Origin: DAIPHL01 sp036771375
GTDB taxonomy: Bacteria > Synergistota > Synergistia > Synergistales > Synergistaceae
Assembly: GCA_036771375.1 (NCBI GenBank)
Contig: DAIPHL010000006.1
Span: 1 to 37,220, forward strand
DNA length: 37,220 nt
Direction of reading: 5' to 3'
Shown: positions 23,396-30,646 of the stretch, in pieces
Layout of the letters: each line of letters opens with the position of its first letter
Position numbering within the stretch: the first letter of the stretch is position 1
The notes under the pieces: generated by a model
Seen by the model: the letters and a program-made list of their open reading frames with translations, nothing else
Databases searched by the model: none
What the model was told of the DNA's origin: nothing
Position numbers and translations under genes: made by a program

Positions 23396-25297
23396 CTACT
23401 CCGTGCCGGTTCGCTTGGACAGTTCCTTCGACAGATTGATGATCTTGCGATCGAGCGCGTCTCCGTTGATGACGATTTCCTCCCGCTCTGTACGGGCTTT
23501 TTCCATCTCGCATATTTCGGCAGCCGCTCCCTCGTAAGGCGTGAACTGATGAATCTTGATCTCCGGTTTTGCGAGCTGTTTGAAAGCATCGACCCACCAG
23601 CCGAGCAACTGATTCTGTCGGCGAATCTTTCGCGCGACGGCCGTCCTGTCGCGCGGATCGGTGTCGCCCCACTGTTCGGCGATACAGATGGATTTGTGGG
23701 TCTCGACGTCCAGGATGTAGACTTTCGAGGGATCATAAGGATTGAAACGGACCTCGACCGGCATTCTCCTGCCGCGCGTGCTGAGCGCGGACAGCTCCGG
23801 CGCATACCATTTGCACTTGCCGAAACCGGCGAGCGTCATCTCGACCATGCTGTTGCGCACGAGGCGTCTCTCTGCAGGCCAGAAGAGGAAGTCCAGCGTC
23901 CGGTCGTCAAATTTGTGCAGGTTCGCGATACCTCCAGCGAAGACATCCTCCGGGACGGTTTTGTCTACCGTCATGGTGTGTTTATGCCAGTCGTCGAAAA
24001 CCTGAAGGACGATTTCGAGGAAATCTTTGACGTGCAGTAGCTTTTTATCCTTGATCTGTCGGCGCAGTTCACCCTGAATGTGCTCGTTCTTCTTGTCGTC
24101 GTTGTCCCTTCTGGCATAACCGGGGATTCCAAGCTGCTTCAGAGGATTTTCAACGGTGTGGTAAAAATAGGATTCAATCGCCTTGGCTTGGGCGTTGCGC
24201 GGCTTGGCTCTGGTCTGCTCGAGGATGTCTCCGAAATCCTCGTATCCCTGCTTGAAGACGGTTTTGCCGGAGAGCTGCCGCCGAAGATGGGTCACGTATT
24301 TCGAGCACTCCGGCTTTCCCCAGTCGTTATACAGCTCCTTTGGCAGGCCGTAGCGACAAGCTTCGCGCAGCGCGAAACCGACGGCGTACTTGTCGTAATG
24401 CCCCATGACGGGCCAGATGCCGGAAAAGTAGCGGGATTTGGCGTCGACCCAGGCAAACATCTCCGGGCGGAAGGGCTCTCCGTCGTCGTCGAACACGATA
24501 TAGTCGAAGATATGTTGGTCGCCGATGAGAATGTCGTAGACGCCCACGTTCGTCATATCGCGGTAAATGGCGGGTTTGATGATGCTCTCCGCACCTCGTT
24601 TGCCGGAGCTGGCGAGGACGCCGATAACGGGTGGGAGCTGGCGATATGCGCGATAAAAACTGTTGAGCGAACCAAGCTCCCAACCCTCGGTCTCGGCTTT
24701 AATGCAAAGCTCCTGATATGCATATTTGACATCTTTGCGCGGATTGTTGATCAGCAAGGAAAGACCGTATTCAAGCGCCTGCGGCGTGAAGCTGCGGCTC
24801 TTCACCTCTATTTTGATCGGGCCGCTTTCAACCGCGATCGCGACGGGAAGCGGTGCTCTATCAGAGGTGATCTTGCCGCGCTCGGCCTCGGCGACCCACC
24901 GGTACATTGTTTTGACCGGCACGCCCTCTTCCTGAGACACGAGCCGATGCCAGTCGCCCTTTTTCACTTCCTGCGGACGCTCCGCCAGTCTGCGGAGAAC
25001 CCGCAGCCGCAAAGCGGTCTTTTCGTCGTTGAGCATTTCGGGCGCGATGGCCATGCGCTGTGCCTCCTCGATGATCTTAGTGACGATGTCGCCCTGCTCC
25101 TCGATGCCGAGCGACTTGCGGACCGATGCCGGAATGGCGGGATCGTGTGCGGATATCTCCCAGACCTTGCCGCCGCAACCACCCCTCATCAAATCAGCGT
25201 AGCGGGCGGTGGAATATCGTTTTTCAGCTAGCGCTTTTCGTACAGCCCGTTCCGATATATTCAGTAATCCGGCGAGTTGTGTCACAGAGAGCCACAT
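23396..25297 (-). CDS. MuA-like DDE transposase
   Basis: A 633-aa transposase starting at ATG 25297; a TTG start at 25312 would add 5 residues. The N-terminus (MWLSVTQLAGLLNISERAV) is the winged-helix DNA-binding domain of MuA, followed by further HTH segments. The catalytic triad reads Asp260 (LIGDQHIFDY), Asp325 (YNDWGKPECS) and Glu375 (AKAIESYFYH), spaced 65 and 50 residues apart, close to MuA. The C-terminal beta barrel and tail follow. It cuts and joins phage ends for integration and replicative transposition. Appears intact. Confidence 0.93.
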   Translation of the reverse strand: MWLSVTQLAGLLNISERAVRKALAEKRYSTARYADLMRGGCGGKVWEISAHDPAIPASVRKSLGIEEQGDIVTKIIEEAQRMAIAPEMLNDEKTALRLRVLRRLAERPQEVKKGDWHRLVSQEEGVPVKTMYRWVAEAERGKITSDRAPLPVAIAVESGPIKIEVKSRSFTPQALEYGLSLLINNPRKDVKYAYQELCIKAETEGWELGSLNSFYRAYRQLPPVIGVLASSGKRGAESIIKPAIYRDMTNVGVYDILIGDQHIFDYIVFDDDGEPFRPEMFAWVDAKSRYFSGIWPVMGHYDKYAVGFALREACRYGLPKELYNDWGKPECSKYVTHLRRQLSGKTVFKQGYEDFGDILEQTRAKPRNAQAKAIESYFYHTVENPLKQLGIPGYARRDNDDKKNEHIQGELRRQIKDKKLLHVKDFLEIVLQVFDDWHKHTMTVDKTVPEDVFAGGIANLHKFDDRTLDFLFWPAERRLVRNSMVEMTLAGFGKCKWYAPELSALSTRGRRMPVEVRFNPYDPSKVYILDVETHKSICIAEQWGDTDPRDRTAVARKIRRQNQLLGWWVDAFKQLAKPEIKIHQFTPYEGAAAEICEMEKARTEREEIVINGDALDRKIINLSKELSKRTGTE

Positions 25298-25357
25298 GGT
25301 TTCGATCCGCAATCTCCTTCGCTTATCCGACCTCGTCAGCGAGCGCCTTACGCTCGG

Positions 25358-25374
25358 ACGCCCCTAGGGGGCGT
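25358..25374. terminator. Intergenic hairpin, copy 2 of a repeated element
   Basis: ACGCCCC and GGGGCGT arms around TAG, followed by TTCGG, just upstream of muA. A second short dyad (GAGCGCCTTACGCTC) precedes it at 25341-25355. Same stem as at 21372-21389. Confidence 0.5.
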
Positions 25375-25388
25375 TTCGGTCTGGGGTG

Positions 25389-25502
25389 TTATTCCTCAGC
25401 TTCACTATCTGTGTTGCTATCGATTGCCTCTATCCAACCATTTCGGATCGCAAGTTCTAACGCCGCGTCGAAACGATCGTCAAAATCATCGTTAATCCTC
25501 AT
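25389..25502 (-). CDS. 37-residue acidic protein upstream of muA
   Basis: ATG 25502 follows GAGAGGGGATCATGAT, and the frame runs to TAA 25389 encoding MRINDDFDDRFDAALELAIRNG and a DSNTDSEAEE tail (given in parts). It is acidic and helical, with no known family. The good ribosome site and position within the operon support it, but its size keeps confidence modest. Confidence 0.5.
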   Translation of the reverse strand: MRINDDFDDRFDAALELAIRNGWIEAIDSNTDSEAEE

Positions 25503-25523
25503 ATCATGATCCCCTCTCTCCCT

Positions 25524-25556
25524 TTACCCGCAGATTTTGATGCCGGTTTCAGTCGA
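25524..25556 (-). pseudogene. Remnant tail of a Ner-like paralogue
   Basis: Just beyond and partly overlapping the 3' end of the BRO gene, a second frame reads ETGIKICG-stop. The same tail closes the Ner-like protein at 27513 (VGMKICG) and nearly that of the 139-aa protein (TGVRIYK). It looks like what is left after a gene replacement. Confidence 0.45.
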
Positions 25557-26268
25557 CGAACATTTCGTTGATGGCGTCGCAGAGCCTGTAGAAACTCGAC
25601 TTCGCGCCGATCTTCCAGCCGCGCTCGGCCGCCAACTCTTGCAGCGCCTCCCAGAGGCGGAGTTTCATGCCGTATTTTGAAGAACCTTTGATGTTATCAG
25701 CCAGAAATTCCTGTGCGTTCATGTCGAACGCTCTGCTCACGGGATAGAAAACGACCTTGGTAAATGGCGGCGCGGGCGGCAATTCCTCGCGAACGCGCCG
25801 CGAGGCACTTTCCAGCATCACGGTGCGATACTTATCCCTGTCGCCGCGTATGGAGTCTTCCAGATCGGAGATTCTCTCCTCAAGTTTCGAGACGAGGCGT
25901 AGCAATGTACGCGTCGGGTCCTCTTCGGATTCCGATAATTGCCCCGTAACGTAAAAGCCGTTGCGCCGCAGGCTGGGCAACACCTCGTGAGTCACCCAGC
26001 GTTTGAAAGCTTTCGCCTCGGGTTTGCGCGAGCCGAGAATCAAGGAAAATAAACCGGGTTCGTTGACGACATTCGCCTCGCCCTGACGCCCTAGGTTGAA
26101 CCTAGACCGTTCATCATCATCAAGTCTTTCCAGCGCATCTGATGGGTTTGCGATGCCCAGCACGTCGCAGACGTCTTTCGCCACCCACCAGGGCTCGCCG
26201 TCCACCTCCACCACGCGCACGTCCCGATCCCTGAAACTGAAAACCCTGAGTGCTCTGCTTTCGTCCAT
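25549..26268 (-). CDS. BRO-N family phage antirepressor
   Basis: A 239-aa protein. Residues 5-110 are the Bro-N domain (VRVVEVDGEPWWVAKDVCD, LGIANPSDALERLDDDE, NEPGLFSLILGSRKPEAKAF, KRWVTHEVLPSLRRNG). The C-terminal half has a coiled coil (near 125-140) and a KilA-like helical end (MKLRLWEALQELAAERGWKI). Such proteins bind DNA and modulate lysogeny. AGGAGG precedes ATG 26268. Confidence 0.87.
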   Translation of the reverse strand: MDESRALRVFSFRDRDVRVVEVDGEPWWVAKDVCDVLGIANPSDALERLDDDERSRFNLGRQGEANVVNEPGLFSLILGSRKPEAKAFKRWVTHEVLPSLRRNGFYVTGQLSESEEDPTRTLLRLVSKLEERISDLEDSIRGDRDKYRTVMLESASRRVREELPPAPPFTKVVFYPVSRAFDMNAQEFLADNIKGSSKYGMKLRLWEALQELAAERGWKIGAKSSFYRLCDAINEMFVD

Positions 26269-26285
26269 GTCCGCATCCCTCCTTT

Positions 26286-26314
26286 CTTCTGTGTTATCCT
26301 TGCCTTGCCGCCGG
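26286..26314. repeat. 29-bp direct repeat, copy A, upstream of the BRO gene
   Basis: Matches 26580-26608 at 27 of 29 positions. On the minus strand it contains AAGGATAACACAG and ends directly at the ribosome site of the BRO gene. On the plus strand a 7-codon ORF (MKNEELL) with AGGAGGTGG follows it. Likely a duplicated promoter or operator unit. Confidence 0.8.
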
Positions 26315-26358
26315 GGCTCAGGAGGTGGCTGTCATGAAAAACGAGGAACTCCTGTAAC

Positions 26359-26565
26359 TTAATCGGCCCCGGCAGCCCTCTCCAGCTCCGTCACACGCTC
26401 TTTGAGTCTCTCGTTTTCCTCCGCCAGGTTCTCATTGACGGAGGCCAGATAAACCAAAAGCCCACGAATTTCATCCAGCCCTGAATCACGAACCACTTTT
26501 ATCAGCCCCATCCAGAGTCCGTCTATCCGTTTGACTGCATCCCTTGCCTCTTGCGCCGTGATCAT
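26359..26565 (-). CDS. 67-aa coiled-coil protein
   Basis: The start is taken at ATG 26565 (MITAQEARDAVKRIDG) with GGAGGTGAAG upstream; the longer frame runs antisense to another ORF. The C-terminal half is a heptad-rich coil (NENLAEENERLKERVTELE). Function unknown; such small coils are common in phage early regions. Confidence 0.65.
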   Translation of the reverse strand: MITAQEARDAVKRIDGLWMGLIKVVRDSGLDEIRGLLVYLASVNENLAEENERLKERVTELERAAGAD

Positions 26566-26579
26566 TTCTTCACCTCCTT

Positions 26580-26608
26580 CTTCTGTGTTATCCTTACTTT
26601 GCCGCCGG
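26580..26608. repeat. 29-bp direct repeat, copy B, upstream of the 67-aa gene
   Basis: Second copy of the element at 26286-26314, again directly before a minus-strand ribosome site and again followed on the plus strand by a small ORF (26627-26791). Confidence 0.8.
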
Positions 26609-26626
26609 TTGTCCAAGAGGTGATGA

Positions 26627-26791
26627 ATGATGTCGAGCCCTGACCTGAGTGCTCTGGATAGAAAGCTTTCGAAGATCCTCAAGCACCTTGAACACATCGA
26701 GAAACACCTGAATTTGCCTCCTCTGGAGGAGTCCGCGCCGAAACGGACCGAGAACAAAGTAACCGTTAAGGACGTCAGTTTTGTCGATTAA
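26627..26791 (+). CDS. 54-aa protein on the strand opposite to the early operon
   Basis: ATG ATG at 26627-26632 follows AAGAGGTGATGA, and the frame runs to TAA 26789-26791. The product is a helical, lysine- and leucine-rich peptide (LDRKLSKILKHLEHIEKHLN) with a charged C-terminus. It converges on and overlaps the 89-aa gene by 4 nt. It is one of the few rightward genes inside the early region. The helical pattern looks protein-like, but function is unknown. Confidence 0.5.
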   Translation: MMSSPDLSALDRKLSKILKHLEHIEKHLNLPPLEESAPKRTENKVTVKDVSFVD

Positions 26792-27057
26792 TTGACCAAG
26801 AGACCGGCGGCTCTGTAATCATCCCCCATCTCCTTAAGCAAGGACTCAAGCCTCGTGCAATGTCCTTTTTCCTGCATGACATGCTGTAATTCAAGAAACC
26901 AACGCACCGCACAATAGAGGTTCTTCTCGAATTCGCAGCTCGTCTCCGTTCGGGCTTCGTCCGGATTTCGGGAGAGGCGCACATCCATAAAAACATTGCT
27001 CGCATCAGCTAAATTCAGTTCAAACACCGCATCAATGGAACCAAACGACTTCTCCAT
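26788..27057 (-). CDS. 89-aa early phage protein
   Basis: ATG 27057 with a strong GAGGAGGTGAGG ribosome site. The protein is soluble and mixed in charge (FEKNLYCAVRWFLELQHVM near the middle). I do not recognise the family. Located between the regulator genes and the coiled-coil gene. Confidence 0.62.
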   Translation of the reverse strand: MEKSFGSIDAVFELNLADASNVFMDVRLSRNPDEARTETSCEFEKNLYCAVRWFLELQHVMQEKGHCTRLESLLKEMGDDYRAAGLLVN

Positions 27058-27083
27058 CTCCTCACCTCCTCATCCGCAGATTT

Positions 27084-27503
27084 TTACTTGTAAATTCTGA
27101 CTCCCGTGTACTCTTCGAGATCGCGTATACATTTCCTAACCGGACTATCTCGGTTGATGGGGCTCCGGGGCAGTTCTCTTCCCGTTCTGGCCAATCCAGA
27201 TACGACGCAAAGCAATGCAGGGTGATGCCCTCTTTTCTTCCACCAGCCCTCCAGCGTCTCCCCGCGCTCGTCCAGAGCCTTCTCTATAGCCTCCATGACT
27301 GCCTTCTCGCGAGCGTCGCGGTTCCTTTCGATGGCCGATTTTTTTACGGGCATCTTGTTCGTTTTGGTGGATGGCTCTTTGCGGGCCGCGCTCAGCGCCT
27401 GAGACAGCTCTTCGACCTTGGCGCGGAGACGTTCAATCTCCCAGCTCTGTCGCCCTATGAGCCTGAAAACCTCCTCTGAGTTGAGTAAGACCTCTTTTTG
27501 CAT
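27084..27503 (-). CDS. Coiled-coil protein with Ner-like C-terminal domain
   Basis: A 139-aa protein. Residues 15-45 form a coiled coil (EIERLRAKVEELSQALSAA). The C-terminal 60 residues (ETLEGWWKKRGHHPALLCVV to LEEYTGVRIYK) follow the same pattern as the neighbouring Ner-like protein: GW helix, valine-rich helix, R-P-R/S loop, and a LE...G.I tail. This suggests duplication of a DNA-binding domain onto a dimerising helix. Probably an early regulator. Confidence 0.65.
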   Translation of the reverse strand: MQKEVLLNSEEVFRLIGRQSWEIERLRAKVEELSQALSAARKEPSTKTNKMPVKKSAIERNRDAREKAVMEAIEKALDERGETLEGWWKKRGHHPALLCVVSGLARTGRELPRSPINRDSPVRKCIRDLEEYTGVRIYK

Positions 27504-27512
27504 GGCGTGCCT

Positions 27513-27734
27513 CTATCCACAGATCTTCATCCCGACGCAGGCTTCCAGCTTTTCGATGACTTCCAGAGATTTGCTGCCACTTCTCGGCCTGCGCTCATTG
27601 CCTGCAAAACGTTCGACGACCTTCCCGACAACGCCATTGGTGTACCCGTTTTCCCTAGCCCAAGCGCTTAAACTCTTCCCCTGCATGACAAGACGCCCCT
27701 TTATTTGGTTACGTATTGTCATAACGTAGGACAT
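27513..27734 (-). CDS. Ner/Nlp-like DNA-binding protein
   Basis: A 73-aa basic protein, first gene of the leftward operon, divergent from the repressor. The pattern IKGRLVMQGKSLSAWARENG, then GVVGKVVERFAG, is that of Ner-like HTH proteins, which shut down early and repressor promoters in Mu-like phages. AAGGAG precedes ATG 27734. It lies under the early promoter at 27801-27773. Confidence 0.75.
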   Translation of the reverse strand: MSYVMTIRNQIKGRLVMQGKSLSAWARENGYTNGVVGKVVERFAGNERRPRSGSKSLEVIEKLEACVGMKICG

Positions 27735-27753
27735 GGCGTATCATCTCCTTAGT

Positions 27754-27818
27754 ATGACGTTATGCACGACAAATATTAGATGTTATTAACGTCATTGTCA
27801 AGGGGGAGCGACGTTAAT
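27754..27818. promoter_or_regulatory. Early promoter and repressor operator region
   Basis: On the minus strand TTGACA (27801-27796) and TAATAT (27778-27773) are 17 bp apart, a near-consensus promoter for the early operon. Three related operator-like boxes occur: ATGACGTTA at 27754-27762, its reverse complement TAACGTCAT at 27787-27795 inside the promoter spacer, and GACGTTAAT at 27810-27818 next to the repressor start. Binding of repressor or Ner at these boxes would block the early promoter. Confidence 0.78.
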
Positions 27819-27819
27819 C

Positions 27820-28278
27820 ATGTCGGAAATTAAAGACAGATTAAAACTTTTTCGGAGGGATAAGGATTTAACTCAAGAAGACTTAGCAACACAAACCGCC
27901 ATTAGTCGTACTTATATTTCAACTGTAGAGGCAGGAAGACAGGATCCTTCTTTTTCTTTTATAAAGACGTTATCTAAGACTTATAATCTTAGTATTGATT
28001 GGCTTCTAACCGGCGAGGGGTCTATGTTTCTTCCGTCCACATCCTCCGCTACCGTACCCGCAGAAGCTCTCGAAGAAGAAACCGTGCGCGCTATGGAGAT
28101 TGTAAAAGACGATCCGCTCACGCAGCGAACCGCCCTCATGATGGGGATGATGTCCGAGGCACAGCGCCGAGATATTCTCGCACGCGCTGAAGAGATTAAA
28201 CAACGGGACGACGAAGCGCGGGAAGTGCGAGAGCTGAAGGAACAGATTCGGGAGCTGATGGAGAAGGCGACGGGATAA
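27820..28278 (+). CDS. CI-like phage repressor (XRE helix-turn-helix)
   Basis: A 152-aa protein. Residues 4-65 are an XRE-type HTH (LTQEDLATQTAISRTYISTVEAGRQ in the region 17-41, then YNLSIDWLLTGEG). The C-terminus is a helical, charged region ending in a coil (AREVRELKEQIRELME), probably for dimerisation; no LexA-type peptidase is present. The first 65 codons are AT-rich and the rest GC-rich, with a sharp change near 28020. Divergent from the Ner-like gene, overlapping operator box three. Confidence 0.87.
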   Translation: MSEIKDRLKLFRRDKDLTQEDLATQTAISRTYISTVEAGRQDPSFSFIKTLSKTYNLSIDWLLTGEGSMFLPSTSSATVPAEALEEETVRAMEIVKDDPLTQRTALMMGMMSEAQRRDILARAEEIKQRDDEAREVRELKEQIRELMEKATG

Positions 28279-28377
28279 CGAACGGAGCTGGGTCGCGCGG
28301 GTCTGTAGCCGGGTGATGCTGGTGATCTCGCCGCCGGAGGATGGGGTGTAGAAAAATACGGAAGAGGGGTTAAGAAC

Positions 28378-29376
28378 ATGCAGGTTTCTCTTGTTGCCTA
28401 TCAAGGCATGATTACCAAAGAATCGAAGGCTCACACAGAAACATTAAGTAGCCTTTCTTCTGGCGATGATTTCCTAGACATCGCCGAGAATTATTTTAAA
28501 AGTATCAGCTCTTTGATAAATCAAGAAGCGGAGAAGCTTGCATTTGAGGGTCGGGATTGCCAAAGAAATGGTCGTGTATTGTGGGGACTAATAGGCAAGG
28601 GAAATTATGGCTATGGTGCGGTGCTGAAAGATGTGCGTACCAAAGAGATAAAATATGAGCGCGACCCGGGGGATGCCGAGCTACTTCCGTATTTCTATCT
28701 ACTTTATGTCCCAACAGGTTGTGACAAAATGATGTTGATATTGCAAAAATATGGTAACCAAGGAATCAAGGGTGTTTTAGCCAATGCCATTACCGCCAGA
28801 TTCAACGCGGACAAAGAGGATGATCTGCTGAAATTGGACTTCAAGGCCTGCTTGGATGCAGAGGTTATGTATGAGTATTTCAAGCGGGGTGAGGTAAAGA
28901 AAATTCGTTTTGTCATGAAGACCTTGCCCCCCGATATAGCAGATAAGGTGGAAGATAACCCTGAACGTTCGTCCGATGGAGAGGCAGAACTATCCATAGT
29001 GAAGCTCAGAGATAGGGAATTGCGTAAAATTTTTGGTCCAATGTATGACGACTTAAAAGCCGGCCGACGCCCCTCGGGTGTTATGTTGGATGTAAAACCG
29101 GACATTGGAATTCCATATGACTTTGTAAAAATAGAGGTAGAAAAACCGGCTGGACAAAATAAAAAACGTAAAGTATTTGACTTTATCAAGGACGACGGGT
29201 TCATTGAATCGAGAGAAATCAATGAAGGGGATAAAGGCGTAGTGTTTACAGATGGACTGCCAACATATGAAAGTGTATTTAATAAAGCGCTTGAGTATCT
29301 TGGCGAATTGTGCGAGAATGGGCATGTAGCAAGGCCTAATCCTGTTCCAGTTTTCCCAAGAGGGGTGAGTAATTAA
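28378..29376 (+). CDS. Unknown 332-aa protein, first gene of an accessory pair
   Basis: A soluble protein with no signal or helix, start ATG 28378 after AGAGGGG. I do not recognise the family. Distinct stretches are GRVLWGLIGKGNYGYG near residue 62 and MMLILQKYGNQGIKGVLANA near 117-136, followed by a lysine-rich C-terminal half. It is more AT-rich than surrounding phage genes and lies between repressor and lysis genes, where prophages keep genes expressed in lysogeny. The next gene, 15 bp downstream, codes for a four-helix membrane protein. The pair recalls in general layout two-gene anti-phage or exclusion systems with a sensor and a membrane effector; that is inference. Confidence 0.7.
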   Translation: MQVSLVAYQGMITKESKAHTETLSSLSSGDDFLDIAENYFKSISSLINQEAEKLAFEGRDCQRNGRVLWGLIGKGNYGYGAVLKDVRTKEIKYERDPGDAELLPYFYLLYVPTGCDKMMLILQKYGNQGIKGVLANAITARFNADKEDDLLKLDFKACLDAEVMYEYFKRGEVKKIRFVMKTLPPDIADKVEDNPERSSDGEAELSIVKLRDRELRKIFGPMYDDLKAGRRPSGVMLDVKPDIGIPYDFVKIEVEKPAGQNKKRKVFDFIKDDGFIESREINEGDKGVVFTDGLPTYESVFNKALEYLGELCENGHVARPNPVPVFPRGVSN

Positions 29377-29391
29377 AGAGAGGTGGTCTGT

Positions 29392-29946
29392 GTGTTTACT
29401 AAAATTAATACTAGGCGCATAATTTCAGACCATTTTCGTACGATTTACTCGGCAGAGTCGCGCGGGAAGAAGTCCGAAGTTGTTTTGTTTTTTATACTTC
29501 CGGCGCTGATCGCTATCCCCACGGCCATTTTTAGCCCATTGTCTGAGGGCTTTGCGAATCTCGTGGCAACCATTATGTCTATTTTTTCAGGTTTGCTTTT
29601 GAATGTACAAGTGTTGGTTTGCGATATCAAAATCAAATTATCAAATCGAGTTAGAGATGACCAAAAAGAAACAGATTCAAATAAGAAAATGCTCGATTCC
29701 GAGCGACAAAACCTTTCCGACTTACAGGAACTTGCAAGGCAAATGTATACAAATATATCTTTTTGCCTGCTTTCATCAGTCATCTCTTTGATATTTCTGT
29801 TTTTTTGGTTTGTTTGCAGGGATGTTACTGTCGTTAATAATATTTTATCGTTTGCGTGCTATTACTTAGTAATGGTTTTCCTTCTTTCTTTCCTTATGGT
29901 TATCAAAAGATCCTACTCTCTTATCAGCATAGGGCTGATGAAGTAA
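29392..29946 (+). CDS. Four-helix membrane protein, second gene of the accessory pair
   Basis: 184 aa from GTG 29392, which has GAGAGG eight bases upstream; an alternative GTG at 29383 overlaps that site. Two hydrophobic helices (VVLFFILPALIAIPTAIF; FANLVATIMSIFSGLLL) and two more near the C-terminus (ISFCLLSSVISLIFLFFWF; a final one ending LLSFLMVI) flank a charged cytosolic stretch with DSERQNLSDLQELARQMY. AT-rich like its partner. No family recognised; membrane effector or superinfection-exclusion role is a guess from context. Confidence 0.7.
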   Translation: MFTKINTRRIISDHFRTIYSAESRGKKSEVVLFFILPALIAIPTAIFSPLSEGFANLVATIMSIFSGLLLNVQVLVCDIKIKLSNRVRDDQKETDSNKKMLDSERQNLSDLQELARQMYTNISFCLLSSVISLIFLFFWFVCRDVTVVNNILSFACYYLVMVFLLSFLMVIKRSYSLISIGLMK

Positions 29947-29970
29947 TCATCCGTGAGTTTGATATTTTAT

Positions 29971-29994
29971 GGAAGGCAGCTTTCGCCGCCTTCC
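29971..29994. terminator. Bidirectional hairpin between accessory pair and endolysin
   Basis: Arms GGAAGGC (29971-29977) and GCCTTCC (29988-29994) lie between the convergent stops at 29946 and 29998. No long T run follows on either strand. Confidence 0.5.
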
Positions 29995-29997
29995 CGC

Positions 29998-30366
29998 TTA
30001 GTTTCTCACTTCCCGGTATTTTTTCCCTCTCACGTCGACATGAATGAACCCGTTCTTGTTGTAGACGATGACCGCTCCCTTCTGAAACTGCGGGATCTTT
30101 TCGGCCAGCGCGGCCATTTGGGCGGGTTTCATGCCGGCGATGACGATATCGGCGGCCTTGCCTTGCTTATGGTAACTCCTGCTTGCTCCTCCGACGTGCT
30201 TGTTGTGTGTTTCGCACCGACATGCCGAATTTATCGTTATCGGCCTGTCCGCGAGATCGCGTAGGGCCTGTAATCCGGCTATAAGGCGCGGATCCACAGC
30301 ATCGAATCCGCAGCCGCACTTGCAGGCGAACTCACTCCTCGAGAAATTTTTGCTTACCGTTCCCAT
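29998..30366 (-). CDS. Peptidase M15-type endolysin
   Basis: 122 aa from ATG 30366, which has GGAGGG at six bases; the ATG at 30372 is too close to it. The zinc-peptidase pattern is visible: SRSYHKQGKAADIV with His66 and Asp73, and GFIHVDVRG with His109. An N-terminal CKCGCGF motif is common in phage M15A peptidases. It cleaves peptidoglycan peptides at lysis. No signal peptide. Confidence 0.88.
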   Translation of the reverse strand: MGTVSKNFSRSEFACKCGCGFDAVDPRLIAGLQALRDLADRPITINSACRCETHNKHVGGASRSYHKQGKAADIVIAGMKPAQMAALAEKIPQFQKGAVIVYNKNGFIHVDVRGKKYREVRN

Positions 30367-30605
30367 TCCCATCCCTCCGCTGTCTCCAATTTCTGCCCGG
30401 TCGCCCAGGCGTCGAGAATTGTCTGCATCTCCTCCGCCGTGTTGCAGATCGGCAAGGCTCTCAACTTAAGACGATGGGCGCTGCCCTTGCCGCCCGGCCC
30501 GCACCAGCCGACGAAAAAAGTATTACCCAAACCGACGATCACCCCGATGACTTTCCCCTTGTAGTGATAAAGCTTACCTTTCCACTCCATCGTGTCCGTC
30601 CACAT
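30354..30605 (-). CDS. Small phage protein upstream of the endolysin
   Basis: 83 aa from ATG 30605 (MWTDTMEWKGKLYHYKGK), seven bases after GGGAGGG; the in-frame ATG at 30611 abuts that site. Beta-rich, with glycine-rich VGLGNTFFVGWCGPGGKGSAHRLK in the middle (two parts). Overlaps the endolysin start by 13 nt. No family recognised. Confidence 0.62.
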   Translation of the reverse strand: MWTDTMEWKGKLYHYKGKVIGVIVGLGNTFFVGWCGPGGKGSAHRLKLRALPICNTAEEMQTILDAWATGQKLETAEGWEWER

Positions 30606-30646
30606 GCACATCCCTCCCGTTCTCACAAAGTGAGAATTTTACCCGC

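Noticed and set aside
24080..25231. Plus-strand 383-aa open frame
   Set aside because: Antisense to the MuA-like transposase; composition reflects the reverse frame only.
28378..29946. Calling the accessory pair a Kiwa (KwaA/KwaB) system
   Set aside because: Only the general layout (four-helix membrane protein plus a protein of about 330 aa) agrees; gene order is reversed and no diagnostic motif could be confirmed.
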